Shown here: positions 23,449-36,240 of the stretch, piece by piece
How positions within the stretch are numbered: position 1 is the first letter of the stretch
Layout: each line of letters opens with the position of its first letter
Source: Brachyhypopomus gauderio
Taxonomy: Eukaryota; Chordata; Actinopteri; Gymnotiformes; Hypopomidae
Reading direction: 5' to 3'
NCBI RefSeq assembly: GCF_052324685.1
Contig: NC_135228.1
Span: 12,601,527 to 12,665,526, forward strand
DNA: 64,000 nucleotides
Notes under the pieces: generated by a model
The model's input: the letters and a program-made list of their open reading frames with translations, nothing else
Told to the model about the DNA's origin: nothing
The model's database searches: none
Program-made: the position numbers and the translations under genes

Positions 23449-23976
23449 CTAGTCCAGCCCTGCTTCTACAGTCAATGGCAGTGTGTGGTGTCTGGCGTAA
23501 TATACAACTCGTAGCTGAGCGCTGATTGGCAGTATAGAGCATGACACAAAAATAATACTAAAATACATAAAATAACCCAAGGCTGTGCTACCTAACATGC
23601 ATCGTAGAAGACGTCTTTAATGATAAGTCAAAAAGTCCAAGAGACAGAGTTCCCCCAGTGTTAGTCCATGACCTATAAAGCACTGGACGTTCAGAGACAG
23701 GAATAAGCTTTCACAAGTGTGTCCTGGCCAAGGTCTGTCAGGTCATAAAGATTCCAGCAGTCCAGGCCTGTTCAGCATATGGTGAAAAAGATCAACCTCT
23801 CAGTATATATGACACTGGGTGAGGCCCTCACAGAGACGGCAGTTAAAACACGCTGTTAGGGCAAGAAAACAAGCAAAAACACACGTCCGTCTCACTAAGA
23901 TAATCAACGCAAAGACAGATACAGAGTCAAGTCAACAAAAAGGAAACAAATTGCATTATTCACACACACAGGCATG

Positions 23977-23977
<1 letters not shown>

Positions 23978-24025
<48 letters not shown>
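23978..24025. repeat. (CA)n microsatellite just inside the intron
   Basis: About 24 CA units. On the transcribed minus strand this is (TG)n, starting about 30 nt after the donor of the 24058-24277 exon. Confidence 0.94.
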
Positions 24026-24027
<2 letters not shown>

Positions 24028-24057
24028 GCAGTCAGAGCTTAACCATTAGCGTCTTAC

Positions 24058-24277
24058 CTTTGGCAGTGTTGGGTTCAGGAGGCTGGTTGGGGTGGAGTCT
24101 GGTTGTGACTGACAGCGGGTTGGCCTTGTCCTGCACGTCCCGGGGTGCAAGACTCTGCAGGACGCTGGTTATCTTGGGAAAGACCCGTTGGTGCGGCCGG
24201 TGGCTGACGAAGGACGAAGGGGCGGAGTCTTTCGTGGCGTCACCCGAGCCAGCGGCTTCCTCCTCCGCTTCTCGGAC
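24058..24277 (-). CDS. SH2D4-like gene, internal exon (220 nt)
   Basis: Acceptor TTCCACCTGCAG| at 24278 and donor AAAG|GTAAGA at 24057, both strong. The 73 codons read VREAEEEAAGSGDATKDSAP first, then RVFPKITSVLQSLAPRDVQD, ending NQPPEPNTAK. It starts in phase 0 like the two small exons before it and ends in phase 1, matching the next exon. The central ITSVLQSLAPRDV stretch may be a short helix. No known domain. The intron just beyond the donor carries a long (TG)n on the transcribed strand. Confidence 0.55.
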
Positions 24278-24919
24278 CTGCAGGTGGAATGACGGGCCTG
24301 TAATCAGTGCAGCTTGAAAGAACACCAGCATAACACGGGAAGGGCTGGACTATGGTGGAGCGCAGGGATTAGAAAACAGGGACGTAGTCAGATTGGGTCG
24401 GGCTTGGGTTGAGTTTACAGTTCACACGACAGTCCTCAAGGTCCTGCTCCAGGTCTCAAGAGTCAGGTGTGGTTTTATTGGTTACAGACATAATTGAATA
24501 ATCTCCAAGGTATTACAAAATCCAAAACCAGATTGGGATTTGAGGTCCAGATTTGAATACTACTGGTAGGAGTGTGGTGATAAGGGTCAATTATCCTTCT
24601 GCGATCCACTGCCTTCCCGATCATCAATCACAGGAAATGGCCCTAGCCCCTCCCCCTTTCTCCCCCCCAACACCCTCATCCTCCCTGTCTCTGCTTTTCA
24701 TTCCATCCCCCTGAGGGCCGCCTGAAAGTGGTCTCGCCGCATCATTTTAAAGTTAAAAAACGGCACAAAAACAGCAAAATGTTGCACACTTCCTGTGCAA
24801 CCAGCGTGGAGCGTGTGGGCCTGCTGTGGAGACGACGCACAAACACGGTTTTAATGGCACCGCGGGGCACAAGAAAGAGCTCTGGCCAGAGCCCTATCAG
24901 GGTAGTGGTGGTGCATGCA

Positions 24920-24951
<32 letters not shown>

Positions 24952-25922
24952 TGGCACTGAGCAGCGTGGAGCGAGAGAAGCTGCCCCTGCCCTAGCCTCC
25001 GGAGACCATCCCACAATCCCATCCATCTGCGCGTGACGCGTCCTCCGTCTCTGACACTTTAATTCCCCGATCAACTTTATCAACCATCTGCTCCAGGGGA
25101 GCGTGGGGGGGCCGTGGCTCCGCCCCCCTCTCGTCTCCTCCGGCGGAGCGGGCGCGCCTCCTTTTCTGCACGCTGGCCCCTGCATTAGCCCCACGCTGGG
25201 GGCATCTCTCTATCAGTGTCCTGCTCCCACTGTAGTGCTCAGCCTCTCTCCCGCCCTGGGGCTGGCCGCGCTCACGTGACCAGCACACCGCTAAAACGTG
25301 CCCTGCAACGGAACGGCGTGACGCAGACACACACACGCGCGCGCGCGTACTGGTGCAGGCACGCATGCACACACACTCACACATTCACACGCCCTGTTTA
25401 GGAAGATCGTTGGGGGGGGAGGGGGGGGGGGGCATTTCTCAGCTGTTGAGATGGCGATGCAGGAGGAAAGGCAGAGACAGGTGTTAGTGGCGGGGCTGGG
25501 GGGCGGTGCCGGGCCGGGTGGGGGGGTGTTTGGGGGGGTTCTGGAGAGATCTGAGGGGAAGTGCCAGAGGACAGCTGCTGCTTCGAGTCCCTCACCCAGA
25601 CCACACGGCCATCAGAGACAGGAGCCAGTGGAGAGCACACGCATTCTGTACAGACCATTCCTCCATAATGACACGCACGCCACCACACCGCACACAGCCC
25701 TGGAACCTCACCCCTGAGAGCCCAGCGCTGGGGTGGGGGGACAGAGAGAGGGAGAGGGAGAGAGGGAGAAAAAGCAAGAGGGAGTGAGGTAGAGAGAATG
25801 AGGGAGCAAGAGAGGTAGAGAGAGAGTGAAGGAGAGAGAGGGATGGGGAGAGAGTTGGAAGGAAGAAGAGAGAAAGAGAGGATGAGAGAAAAAGAAAATA
25901 ACAATGACAGAGAGTGAGAGAG

Positions 25923-26002
<80 letters not shown>

Positions 26003-26122
26003 GAAAGCCATGCCAATGTTTCAAATGCTGATAATGAATAAGGGGTCGGTGATTATGAGCAATCGCGTCCTGGGGATTTCCAGTAGGAAAAGTGTGTGAG
26101 GGTGTGAGTGAGTGAGTGTGTC

Positions 26123-26183
<61 letters not shown>

Positions 26184-26632
26184 GTGTGTGTGAGCCTGCC
26201 ATTGATCCTGCTTCCTCTGTCCTCTTATATATGTATGGGGGGACATGCACAAGAAAACACTTCACATAAACTGTCCATTATTAGCCTGTCTCTGGCCGTG
26301 GACGTGCAGACGTGTCTCTGTGAGGTAAAGACAGCTCAGAGCCACACAACACTTTCTGCTGTCCACAGACCTCACAGTTGGCACAACACAGTGCAGTACC
26401 AGCAATCTTTTTTTCCAGATTTGTTACTTAATACTTTATATAAATATATAAAATAAACCATGAAAGTAGTTGAAAGTACCACACGTTTACAGATAAACGG
26501 AGTGGACTTTAGTACAACAATGTATGAAATGTTTTAGTACACCAATAGCGAAAATAGAATGGATGAATTTCAACAACTGGGTTAATGACATTAGTGATGT
26601 TAGTTACTCTTAGGGCACTGTAACACACTTAC
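24278..26632. other. Intron of the SH2D4-like gene
   Basis: Contains a CpG-rich stretch (24830-25340), a G-rich stretch near 25410-25540, purine-rich GAGA DNA from 25741 ending in pure (GA)n at about 25923-25992, and (TG)n at 26121-26180. No additional exon was supported. Confidence 0.5.
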
Positions 26633-26674
26633 GCTTTCTACAGGTGAGGCTGGTTTTTGTTCACACACTGATAC
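26633..26674 (-). CDS. SH2D4-like gene, small internal exon (42 nt)
   Basis: Bounded by CTGTCCGTAG| and |GTAAGTGTG, a near-consensus donor. Encodes VSVCEQKPASPVES, phase 0 at both ends, so it could be skipped without frame change. It follows the 39-nt exon after an intron of only 86 bp. Confidence 0.48.
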
Positions 26675-26760
26675 CTACGGACAGAGCAGACAAACTTCAG
26701 TGAAATCAAACATGGAACTTTACTGAAGAAAAAAAATCATCTTGCAATACCAAAACCTAC

Positions 26761-26799
26761 CTGTGGAGGGGGCTGTGTCCTCACTTCTTCACTGTTCTC
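26761..26799 (-). CDS. SH2D4-like gene, small internal exon (39 nt)
   Basis: Bounded by TTTTTCCACAG| upstream and |GTAGGTTTT downstream. Encodes ENSEEVRTQPPPQ in phase 0. Both splice sites are good. It is assigned to this gene by strand, phase and composition (acidic then proline-rich), not by homology. Confidence 0.5.
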
Positions 26800-27315
26800 C
26801 TGTGGAAAAACAAGGCCTCTGATCACACAGAGTATCACCCTGTTATTCCTTAATTACATGAAACCTGTTATCCAGTTGACTCCCACACATTAATATGCAA
26901 AACCAAGTGTACAACTGGAAAGAAGAAAAAACCCAAAGGGAGCGTAGGAGGCAGGATGTGACCAGCTGAGTGTGCGTGTCTGCCGTGGTTCTCCGGTACT
27001 GGGAGCCATCATGGATTGGCGCAGCTGCTGGTGCAGATGTCTGTGCTGGGATCACGGTGTGACCAAACCGGCCAGCCTACGTCCACCCCGGCCAGCGCTC
27101 GCTGCGCACGGTGTTGCCATGGCAACCCTCGTGAGAATCCTACCCCTCGCATTAGTGTAGCGTGAAAGAGAAGGGGGTGACAAACGCCCCCCCCCCCCCA
27201 CACACACACACCCCTTACCCAAATCAGGAACATGTCCTGGAGAGAACATTTAAAATGTTCTTTCATTCACGCTAATCTGTAGGTGCGGGCACATGCACAG
27301 GCATGCACACGGGCG

Positions 27316-27364
<49 letters not shown>

Positions 27365-29126
27365 CAGCATGGTCACACAGATTGATTGCAGCTCAGTGAT
27401 GGCTGTAAACGCTCGCCACAGAACGGAAATACGTGCCAACCCGGACCCCCATCAGGCGCTCGGTCCTACACCACGACCCGGCCGAAGAAATGCACACACA
27501 CACGCGAGCGTGCACGAACACACGCAGACACGCGCCGACACCAACGCATGAAAAGAGAGAGAGAGCGAGAGAGCTGTAAAGAAAAGTGGAATAAGACCAA
27601 AGGTGGGTGGCTCGTCACGAGAATTATGAAGAAATAATGAAAATAATGAGAAATAATGGAGAGGGAGAGGAATGGAGAGAAGACGGAGAGGAGAGACGTT
27701 GTGATTTATTTGGGCTGTTGAGCGACGTCTCTCCCTGTGGAGAACGTCCACCACACTAACCCCCCCCCCCCCCCCCCGGCGCCCTCCCAGATTAATGACC
27801 ACAAGAGCAAGGTCACCTACACACACACCAACGCGTTCCAAACCCACGCACAAGCGCACAGACAGACAGACGCACAAACACACACTTGCACATACATACA
27901 AGCACATATTGCTTGCCAACACCAAATGCATGAGCATCTGTGCATGATCACACGCAACACACACACACACACACACGCATGTGGACACACACACACACAC
28001 ACACCTCCAATTAAGAGCACCAATGCACAAGATTTTGGGAAATCTAAAATACATTACAGGAGTAGCTCAGTACATTGATCGCTTGTTTGCAATCACAGAG
28101 TCAGAATCCAGTACTGATAGAGGACTGACAGAGTACAGTCATATTTGTTTAATACGCCTTTTATACAAATGTTTAAATGTTTCATATTATGGTTAAAGGT
28201 ACAATAATAGTAAATTTCTTTTATATATCAACCTTACTGCCTATAAAACATCTTTACAACAGATTCTTCTAGTTCCTCAAGAGCTCACAGAAAATGAACT
28301 GAGTTTTAATTCCACTGTTTACATGGACGTGCATCCATGTTTGTTCTATTAAATCCGATGGTGGCAACTTCCAGATTCCCTACATGCACCTCTCGTCTTC
28401 AGTGTGTGCACTGGTGGGTCAAAACGCTGCTGCCTGATGTGTATCTTTAAAGAACGACGACGTCACGTGGAAATGCTGGTGATCTTCACGTCTTCGTCCC
28501 TTCTGAGGCCTCTAACACAGCACAAACGTGATTGGCTGACCTGAGATCAGCCCTGAATGAAGGAAATGTTCCTTAACTCCCACACTAACAAACATGGTAC
28601 CTCGTAGTTTACACCATCGGTGCCATTGGGAACAACAGAAAAGCTCGGATTTTTTAGAAATCAAATTAGAAAATTGCAAACTCTAAAAGAACTGGACTTT
28701 GATTGCCAGATACGGCTTGCTTCTGTTCTGACACCAGAAGAAATATGTGTAATCTGTTTAATTCATTATAAATAGGCACTGTACATGAACACAGTACTGG
28801 CTGTGCTAACAGGGCAGGCGATATTGTCTTCCCTGCACTTTATGATAGGAAATCCTCATACTGGAACAAGGTAGGGCGTGAGGAAGTGGAGCGGCGGACC
28901 ACGCAAAGGAAGCCGTCACATTGTTTATAAATCCCGAATGCAGAAACGACCATGAACTTACCACCAGGGCCCACTTCTGACACGCCAACGCACAGCTCGT
29001 GCACTAGGTGTGCGGCCCCGATCTCGTTAATCTAGCTTTACCCCGTACGCCTCGATCCGACGGCGGGACACTGGGAGAGCCTTCAAGGCCCCGAGCCTGC
29101 ACGGTGCTCAGGGAGTCAGCATGTTT

Positions 29127-29181
<55 letters not shown>

Positions 29182-29612
29182 ACTCACCTTCAAATTAAGC
29201 TGTACTCCTGGTGATGCTTTAGGGGGGAGGTTCTCCCTCCCTGATTGCTCTGTAGGTGTTCGGTTTGCAAGGTTACTCTTCAAACTGGAGACCTGCTCAC
29301 TGCAAAACATGTTAGGCCACAGGGCGCAACACATTTAATAAAAGAAGCAATCATCATGGTAGGGACAATTTCATTATTTTACTAATTGTTTTAGAACAAT
29401 CTCTCATTAGAGCTGTGTGAGCTCAGTTTACCTACTGATTTAGTATGGTTTAACGGATGTATGAATGAATGAAGCAAATGTATCACAATATTTAATCAAA
29501 GAGAATAAACATTTTTGTGTTAATTAAGACTGAGATGTAGATGTTTTATTCAGTATTTACTCCATCAGATGTACTGACTCTGGTGAACAGAAGGGGCATA
29601 ATGAGTCTATAC
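26800..29612. other. Intron of the SH2D4-like gene (a missing exon expected)
   Basis: Holds (CA)n 27321-27362, a C run of about 19 nt near 27760-27778, CA-rich 27955-28010 and (CT)n 29131-29177. Reading phase requires another exon somewhere here. The only splice-like candidate noted, ending GTG|GTAAGT near 28974, has a poor acceptor and was not called. Confidence 0.45.
27113..27126. promoter_or_regulatory. Perfect palindromic RFX X-box
   Basis: GTTGCCATGGCAAC, a perfect 14-bp palindrome identical to the consensus RFX-family X-box. It lies within an intron of the minus-strand gene. Function is inferred. Confidence 0.5.
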
Positions 29613-29760
29613 CAGGAATGGTTAAGATGGTCAGCAGCTTTTCTCCCGCCGAACCCCGAGCAAAAGATCTTGGAGGTCTTGAACTCCTCCACCTCCCCGA
29701 TGACGAGCACCTGCACATCTCCGTCCCTCCCCAGCTGCCAGCTCACGCTTTTGTTGGGGG
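29613..29760 (-). CDS. SH2D4-like protein, coding exon 2
   Basis: An acceptor (CTATGTAG) at 29761 joins in phase with exon 1 and gives a frame reading A-PNKSVSWQLGRDGDVQVLVI then GEVEEFKTSKI. SH2D4A/B have the equivalent block directly after their N-terminal helix: W.LGAD.EVWVWVMGE. The W, LG, D, V.V and GE positions are kept, while the two Trp of the SH2D4 VWVW motif are Gln and Leu here. The 3' end is uncertain: the best donor found is TTCCTG|GTATAG at 29612, leaving phase 2. A weaker one lies at 29654. Confidence 0.58.
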
Positions 29761-30536
29761 CTACATAGAGTCAGAGGCGGATGGGGGGGGGATGAAGGCC
29801 CAAGATGCATCAGGGCTGTTATGCTTTAAACCCTATTTTAGTTATAGTACAATAACGGCAAAAATCCATTTTGCTGTGGTCAACAAAGCCTATGAAAAGG
29901 GAGTCCACGCCATATACTGTAGACAAAACATAGGGTGTAAAAGTATTTTCTACAGTTCAACGATCTGACACAAATAAATGGAGGTTCAGTTTCAGGAAAT
30001 GTGACATCTACATAAAAGGAGAGGCTCGGTAGCCGTAGAGGGAAGACTGAAGACTGTCGAAATGAACTGGTTCTTCCAGCACGCCTTGTGGCGAAGAGAC
30101 AACATTCCAGCCTGGCGGGCTGACTCGGGCAACCTGGGAGGCTAGGAGATGACAGCCTCGTCATATATGCCTGAAACCAAACGATGGCATATTCACGCTC
30201 CCTACAGAGGTAATGACTGGCATTAAAATGACGAGGGGTATAGTTACTGAGGGTAGCATCTCCAGATCTCCTGAGGTTAAAATGTTTCTTCAAGGCCCAA
30301 GAAAGGAAGGTTTCAGGCACTATTATTAACCACGTATTAAATGCTGAAGAATGACGCGTCTTCAGATTTCAGCTGTTTCACTGATTGCTTGACTGAATTT
30401 CAATGGAGAACAAACCATATATCTCATGGCAAAAATCATAACTAAATATCTGAGGCTGACAGGAACATGAAGTAAAACTAATGTCAGCTTTTGGAAATGG
30501 AAGTCATTCGTCCAATTAGGGAAGCTGTACAAACAC

Positions 30537-30643
<107 letters not shown>

Positions 30644-30644
30644 C

Positions 30645-32102
30645 AAGTTAGGGATATTTGGCTTTTGGGTGAAATTTCGGATGACCCTTAAGTGCATTCT
30701 AACCTTTACAGGTGAACTTTAAGTGTCTCTACATTTTTGAATGCACATGTCCAACTGTTCAATGTTTCAGTACTTTTTGCACACCTTGCTGTTCTCTAAC
30801 AAGGAGCTTAACAGCAAAATTCACAACAGGTGTTTGATTCATGAATCAATCAATACATATTCTGGTTCAATTAGAAATGGTATTTCAACAGAGCATCATG
30901 CTGTTCACATGTTGACACCATGAGACCAAAGACACCTAACAACCGATCAACATCACCTCACCATTACGAGGCTTCTAACAGGATGTTCTCAGACTGAAGT
31001 GGCCACTTATCATAGAGTTTCACGGCTTGCAACAGAGTTACAGAGAGACTGGAAGAGTCCCAGAAAGGCATAGAGGTGGACGTCCTTTGACCACATCCCG
31101 CACTGGTGACCGCTTCATTGTGAACAGTGTCCTGTGGAATTGGGTGATGAATGCCACACAACTCCAGGAACATTTAAGGGAGGCGAGAGGCACCAAAGTG
31201 TCAACTCAGACCATTCAAACCTGTTTACATCAGAGTGGTCTACGTGTTAGACGACCTGGATGGATACCTGACCACACCACCAGGCACAGGTGTCATCATC
31301 TTGCATGGGCCAGGAAACGTTTACACTGGACAAAGGACCAGTGAACCTCAGTGCTGTTCACTGATGGAAGTCGATTCACGCTGAGCAGAAATTATGGTCG
31401 CCAATTATGTCGGAGACGTCAAGGAGAGCACTACGCAGTACGCACCAGCCACTGTTGTCCCCAGACGAGCCTTTGGTAGTGGTGGTGATGTTGGTGTGGG
31501 CAGGTGTGTCTAGTCAGAACTGCCCTACACTTTGTGAATAGAACAGTACAGCCCATACTATTTGAATAACATCATTAATCCAGTTTTGTTGCCTCTGCAT
31601 AAACAACACAGGCATTTCCTCTTCATGGAGGACAATGCTCCAGTTCCTGGTCGCATCATTAGGGAACGGCTGCTGGAGACTGGGGTATCTCAAACGGAGC
31701 GGTCTGCACTTCCTCCAGATATGAATCCTATAGAAAACCTGTAGGATCAAATGAGTCCCCAAGTAGACGTTCGTAACTCTTCACCCCAGAACCTCCACGA
31801 CCGGAGGGCCAACCTCAAAGAAGAGAGCCACAGCAGACATTAAGTCCATTTGTGAACAGCATGAGACGTTGTTATCAAACTGTAATTGCTCGAGAGTACA
31901 TGACAAGTTATTGAGACATTGACATTGTTTTGTTGGGATTATACCCGCTACTGTTGGCTTTCGTTTCAATACATTTTGAGATAAGGAAATCACCATTGCA
32001 TGCTTCTGATTAAATGCCCATATTTCATGATATAATATCACTGTAACGTGAACTTTTTACATTTTACATAAATTTCACCCAAACAGCAAATATTCCTAAC
32101 TT
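30645..32102 (+). mobile_element. Degenerate Tc1-like DNA transposon
   Basis: Matching terminal inverted repeats bound it: 30645-30677 (AAGTTAGGGATATTTGGC then TTTTGGGTGAAATTT) and the complement of 32070-32102 (AAGTTAGGAATATTTGCTG then TTTGGGTGAAATTT), differing at only a few positions. The interior carries a decayed Tc1-family transposase on the plus strand. The TA target duplication is not clear on the left because of the adjoining (CA)n. At about 1.46 kb it is near the usual 1.6 kb for fish Tc1-like elements. It sits in intron 1 of the SH2D4-like gene, in opposite orientation. Confidence 0.85.
30980..31850 (+). pseudogene. Tc1-like transposase pseudogene
   Basis: Fragments of a Tc1/mariner DD34E transposase in several frames. 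31027-31344 holds the DNA-binding and linker region (GRPLTTSRTGDRFIVNSVLW, then ATQLQEHLREARGTKVSTQT). A TGA replaces the expected Trp codon of the QW motif at about 31342. Beyond it the first catalytic block reads FTDGSRF where DES is usual. The second block (FMEDNAPVP) and the third (PPDMNPIENL) lie in 31562-31743, with one residue fewer between them than in intact relatives. Frameshifts and stops show that it is dead. Confidence 0.82.
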
Positions 32103-34541
32103 TTTGTGAATATATATGTGGAAATATATAATATATATGTATTATGTCATCGACCCTGTGATTATCAGCTGTTGAGCTGTGGTCTTTATACGAAAACACG
32201 TTGAGTTCACTTATCGGATGGTCTGCAGATCAATTGGATGCAGGATATAAGCTAAATGCAAACGACTCGAGCTCAGACGGATAGATGTTCACACAATACA
32301 TGTTTGGCGCACAGCTGTGAAGCCTCATTTCCTGAAAATGATCCCTCGATCAGATTAGCCGATAATTTACCAGAACACATTACGTGTTGCGTAAACTCTA
32401 CTGAAGCAAAAGCAGAAACAATATGATAAGCAAACGTTTTTATGATAAAGCAAAATTGGACATAATTGGACTGGAAAACCCAACGTTAAAAATGCATCAC
32501 CTTCTAATTAATATTATTAAAAGAGGAAGTTCTTTTAGCTGGTTATTGTAGCCTGGATTTCTGACAAATGGACAAATAAATATTCAGACATGACTGGTTC
32601 TGGACATTTCGGCTAATCCCAAAGTTTTTGTGCTAAAAAGAATCTATTTCTCAGTGATTTCTTGTGACTACAGTTAGATATAAAGGTCACTTTCTTGTTG
32701 TGTCTATCCAATCATAAACACAGTGATCGAGATTAACTTCTACAAGCATGCAGATTTTCTTTCTTTCTTTCTTTCCTTCTTTTTCCCCCCTCAATTGTTT
32801 TGAGTACACGCACTTCCTGGACACCTCCTGCTGGAGTGACTCTTATGGCCGCTGGGCAGCATGGAACAGCCTGCAAGCAATTCGCCCTCTTGCTCGTTAA
32901 ACAAACCCAGTATGGACGTGTAGCCCAGTACCACCTCAAACCAGTTTGGTTTGATTCTAACCTCTCAGCCAATAAGACAGAACAACGTAGCAGTTTAAAT
33001 ATTCTGCATGTTTTATAGTTTTAATATTGCCTTCGTGTGACTTATCTCTGTAACAGAGAGGAGGCTGTGTAGAATCCACTCGAATGGCCTAAACTGTGCT
33101 GGGATTTAGAGCCACCATATTGTACGAGTGTGGTGTAGGGAGATCACTGAGCAGCTGAGGAACAGCTGAGGATGTCTCAAGGCAATAGAAGCCTCTCTGT
33201 TCTCCAGCGAGTCCCGAAAAGAGACTCGATAATAACTGCTTTGTTATGGGCCCGGCCAGGAAGCGGCTTCCTCCTGAACTGACGAACCCGTCAAGGCAAA
33301 TGAGCGGCTGTCCGGCCCCCGTGTGACCTGCAGCTTGCAGAGCTCTCCGCCTCAACTCCCGCCCGGTCCGCTAAGACGGGCCTGCGGCCTGCGATTCCAC
33401 CGACCCAATTATTGTACTTTTTTTTTTCCGTCCACGAAGCCACCCACGACTGTCATAAAAAAATGCTGACGGGTCAGATTCTGAGCCGCCTGAATGTCAG
33501 AGCAGTTTAAGGCGACGTGTGCCCGTGCGTCTGGAGCCAAGTGGACTAATGTGTGCTAACCCGTACTCCTCGCTGCTCTGCAGTGTATCTCTAGCACCGA
33601 GTCTCACGCTCAGACAGCCTGAAGTGTTAACCCCACCTCACCCCTTTCCCTCTCTCATTCGGGACAGCTGGCTTCCACAAGGAGGTCACATCTGGGGCAA
33701 AGGTAGTTTGAGTCTTTGAGTGAGCGCTGTGTTACAGCGTAGCACGCTGCCTGCATGCCATGACTTGAAGGCTGTTGTCTTCAGCAGAAAGAACTGGCTG
33801 CTAAGGAAATCTCATTAATATCAGCACTGACACTTTCAGACTACAACCCTAAATGTTCTGTGTCACTTTCAGAATACAACCCTAAACATTCAGTATCACT
33901 TTCAGAATGCAACTGTAAACATCCAGTCTTGTTTCTTCTCTCGCATTTTCATCCAGAACTCTTCTCAACATGCTCTTTCGTTATAAAGGTGTTTGCTCTG
34001 TGTTTATCAACTACTGTCTGTTATGTTGTCAGTGCTGAACTGTTTTTGTGGGTGTTTTTGTAGCACTCATCACTGTAACACAGGATGTTCCTACCACAGG
34101 TACCCACACGATCATCTGAGCAGTTCAACCCTGACTGAGTCATTACCATATTTAGCCCTGGCAGTTTAAAGATACAAGCTCAGACATGTATGCTTAAGGT
34201 CATTGTGCGTGCTGAGTGTCACTTGAATGTGTGGGAGGTGTGTTTGATTGGAGCGAGAAGGTGTGTTCGAGTTTTGCACAGGGAGTGTTTTTGCCAAAAA
34301 ACTCTCCCATGTGTTTAGAGACTGTTGCTAAAGTGCACGATTACACTCCGAGGCCTTAGAGAGTATGGTAGGCACAAGTCACTACCGTACAACGAGTCAC
34401 TTTGTTGCTATTCTGGAGTAGCCGTTGGCAGCTGTGGGCCGTTCCGGTGCGGAGAGGAGACAGATGTTAGGAGGATGGAGTCGAGGTTGTGAGGTTGGGA
34501 GTGCAGGTGTGAGTCGGAGGTGTCGGGTGGGAGAGCTCTAC
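32103..34541. other. Rest of intron 1 of the SH2D4-like gene
   Basis: AT-rich unique DNA with a short (CTTT)n at 32757-32781. No gene or known element recognised. A duplicated phrase near 33847-33915 (CACTTTCAGAATACAACCCT and similar, three imperfect copies) is a small local tandem repeat. Confidence 0.45.
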
Positions 34542-34716
34542 CTGTCTTAGCTTTGGGCTTACAGGACTGCTCCTTCTCCAACTTCTCCTCGTGCTCCTCC
34601 CAACGTCGGACCTGTTCCTGGCGCATCTTCAGGAAGAGAGTCCTCTTCTGTTCCTCGTTCAGGGCGCCCAGCACCTCTGGCTCGATGTACATATCCTTCA
34701 GGATCTGCTGCAGCAT
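34542..34716 (-). CDS. SH2D4-like protein, coding exon 1
   Basis: Opens with ATG and encodes [20 protein letters not shown], then [20 protein letters not shown] and a Lys/Glu-rich helix, 58 codons plus one base. The start of SH2D4A and SH2D4B has the same pattern: ML.QIL..MYI.PE.L, EEQK..LF.KMR.EQ.RRW. This is the strongest family evidence in the gene. The donor is GACAG|GTAGAG, leaving phase 1. Many charged residues from 21 to 56 suggest a helix or coiled coil. An unrelated conserved EEQK helix is possible but less likely given exon 2. Confidence 0.68.
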
Positions 34717-34946
34717 GGCTCTCCGTGATGGTATCGGGGTGCTCCTCTCTGCGGGGGCGTGTGGGGGGCGGGGGTTGGGGGGGGTTTCGCTCCTTTAGAA
34801 GGGGGGTGGGATGACCAGGGGCTGCCCGGCCTCTCACCCGCTCACCACGCACATACTCTCATCACTGATCTACAGCCAGACACTGGACAGACGTTCGGGA
34901 AAAAATGACAGGTTACAACATCTGGAAACAATCTCACTCTCTCTTT

Positions 34947-34988
<42 letters not shown>

Positions 34989-35777
34989 GCCAGTTTTGCT
35001 TGCTTGCTCTATCACTTAGTATTTTTGTGTCAAAATGTATCATCTTACAGATCTCTACTTCTTACTCCTTTCTCTTCTTTGTTTGTCTTTCTTTCTCTTT
35101 TCCCCTTTTTTCTCACTCTTTCTTTCACTACCTACCTCTCTGCCGTTCTTTTTGTCCTTCCTGGGCTGCCTTCTCTGTGCCCAAACCTTCTCTTCCGTCT
35201 TTAAGCCAGTTCTCAGCTCCTGGGTGCCATCACTAGTCAAACACACTGCTGCTCAGCACTGTTCACTTTAATGGGAGGAGATTCCACCTCCCCCCTCCTC
35301 ACCACCACCACCACCACCACATATCCACCCACCCACCCCTTTACAAACTCCCACAAGGCAGTGGGGTTCTATTTTAGCCCTGTCTCTGTGTGGCTGTAAC
35401 TCAACTACGGCGGCGTTCCCAAAGTACGAAGCGTGCGTTTACAGCAGAGAGACGAATGCGGCGCCTCCGAACAGTTTATGATGGGTAGAAGAGGAGCGTT
35501 AGGGAGGAGGGAGACAAAGGGGAGGGGGGGGGGGGCTGAGGGCTCTCTCGACCGGCACCCTCACTCAACTACAGCTAATCTGTGCCGAGCCAATGAGGCT
35601 GGTGGGTGAGAGTGGAAGCAGGAGTCAGGGAGGGAGAGAAGAATGGTGGAAGAAAGATTACAGTTGTACTCACAGTCGGGTGCGGACGGTCTACAGCAGG
35701 CTTTACTGAGAGGAATGAGTGGAGCAGTCCGTCTTGCCTTTGTGTATGACTTAGCTGGTGACATCACAACATTCCAT

Positions 35778-35839
<62 letters not shown>

Positions 35840-36240
35840 CTCTGTCTCTCCTGTTGCTCACTCGCCCTCTCTCTCGCCCACACTCACTCTCTGCCCTCTC
35901 AAAAATGCATAAACAGACACATTTCCTCTTTCCCAGTGACTCTGCTAGGGGGGAAAGGCTGAGGAAGCAGAGAGCCCAGCTGCAGGAGAGAGAGGGAGGG
36001 AGGGAGGGAGAGAGGGAGTGGCAGAGGGAAGGAGAGGGGGAGTGGGGAGGAGGCACATTGAGCAGGAAGAGGGGAACCAGCATGCGTACACACACATCGC
36101 CTCACCAGGGAGCCTTAAAGAACACAGAGGGAGGGCATTCTCCACCTCCACATCATGTAGCTTCATTACAAGAGCTTCACCCTTAGTAATAGAAACTAAT
36201 AAGGCACAGGGCGTCCCCCTTATCATGACTTACTATTTCA
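34717..36240. other. 5' flank of the SH2D4-like gene
   Basis: Upstream of the first ATG. Includes (CT)n at 34953-34984 and 35780-35835, a (CCA)n-type tract near 35305-35325, a G run near 35525-35534 and purine-rich GGGA/GAGA DNA at 35980-36045. A promoter or 5' non-coding exon is expected here but none could be located. Confidence 0.4.

Noticed and set aside
27226..27243. 18-nt exon candidate on the minus strand (CTCTCCAG|...|GTAAGG)
   Set aside because: Splice sites look acceptable but the size is too small to trust, and it would not repair the phase gap after exon 2.
28060..28120. tRNA-like segment (TAGCTCAGT A-box-like word)
   Set aside because: The B box is poor (AGTCAGAATCC) and no cloverleaf could be drawn.
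28975..29016. 42-nt exon candidate on the minus strand ending GTG|GTAAGT
   Set aside because: Good donor but the acceptor has no pyrimidine tract; it would not change phase and so cannot be the missing exon alone.
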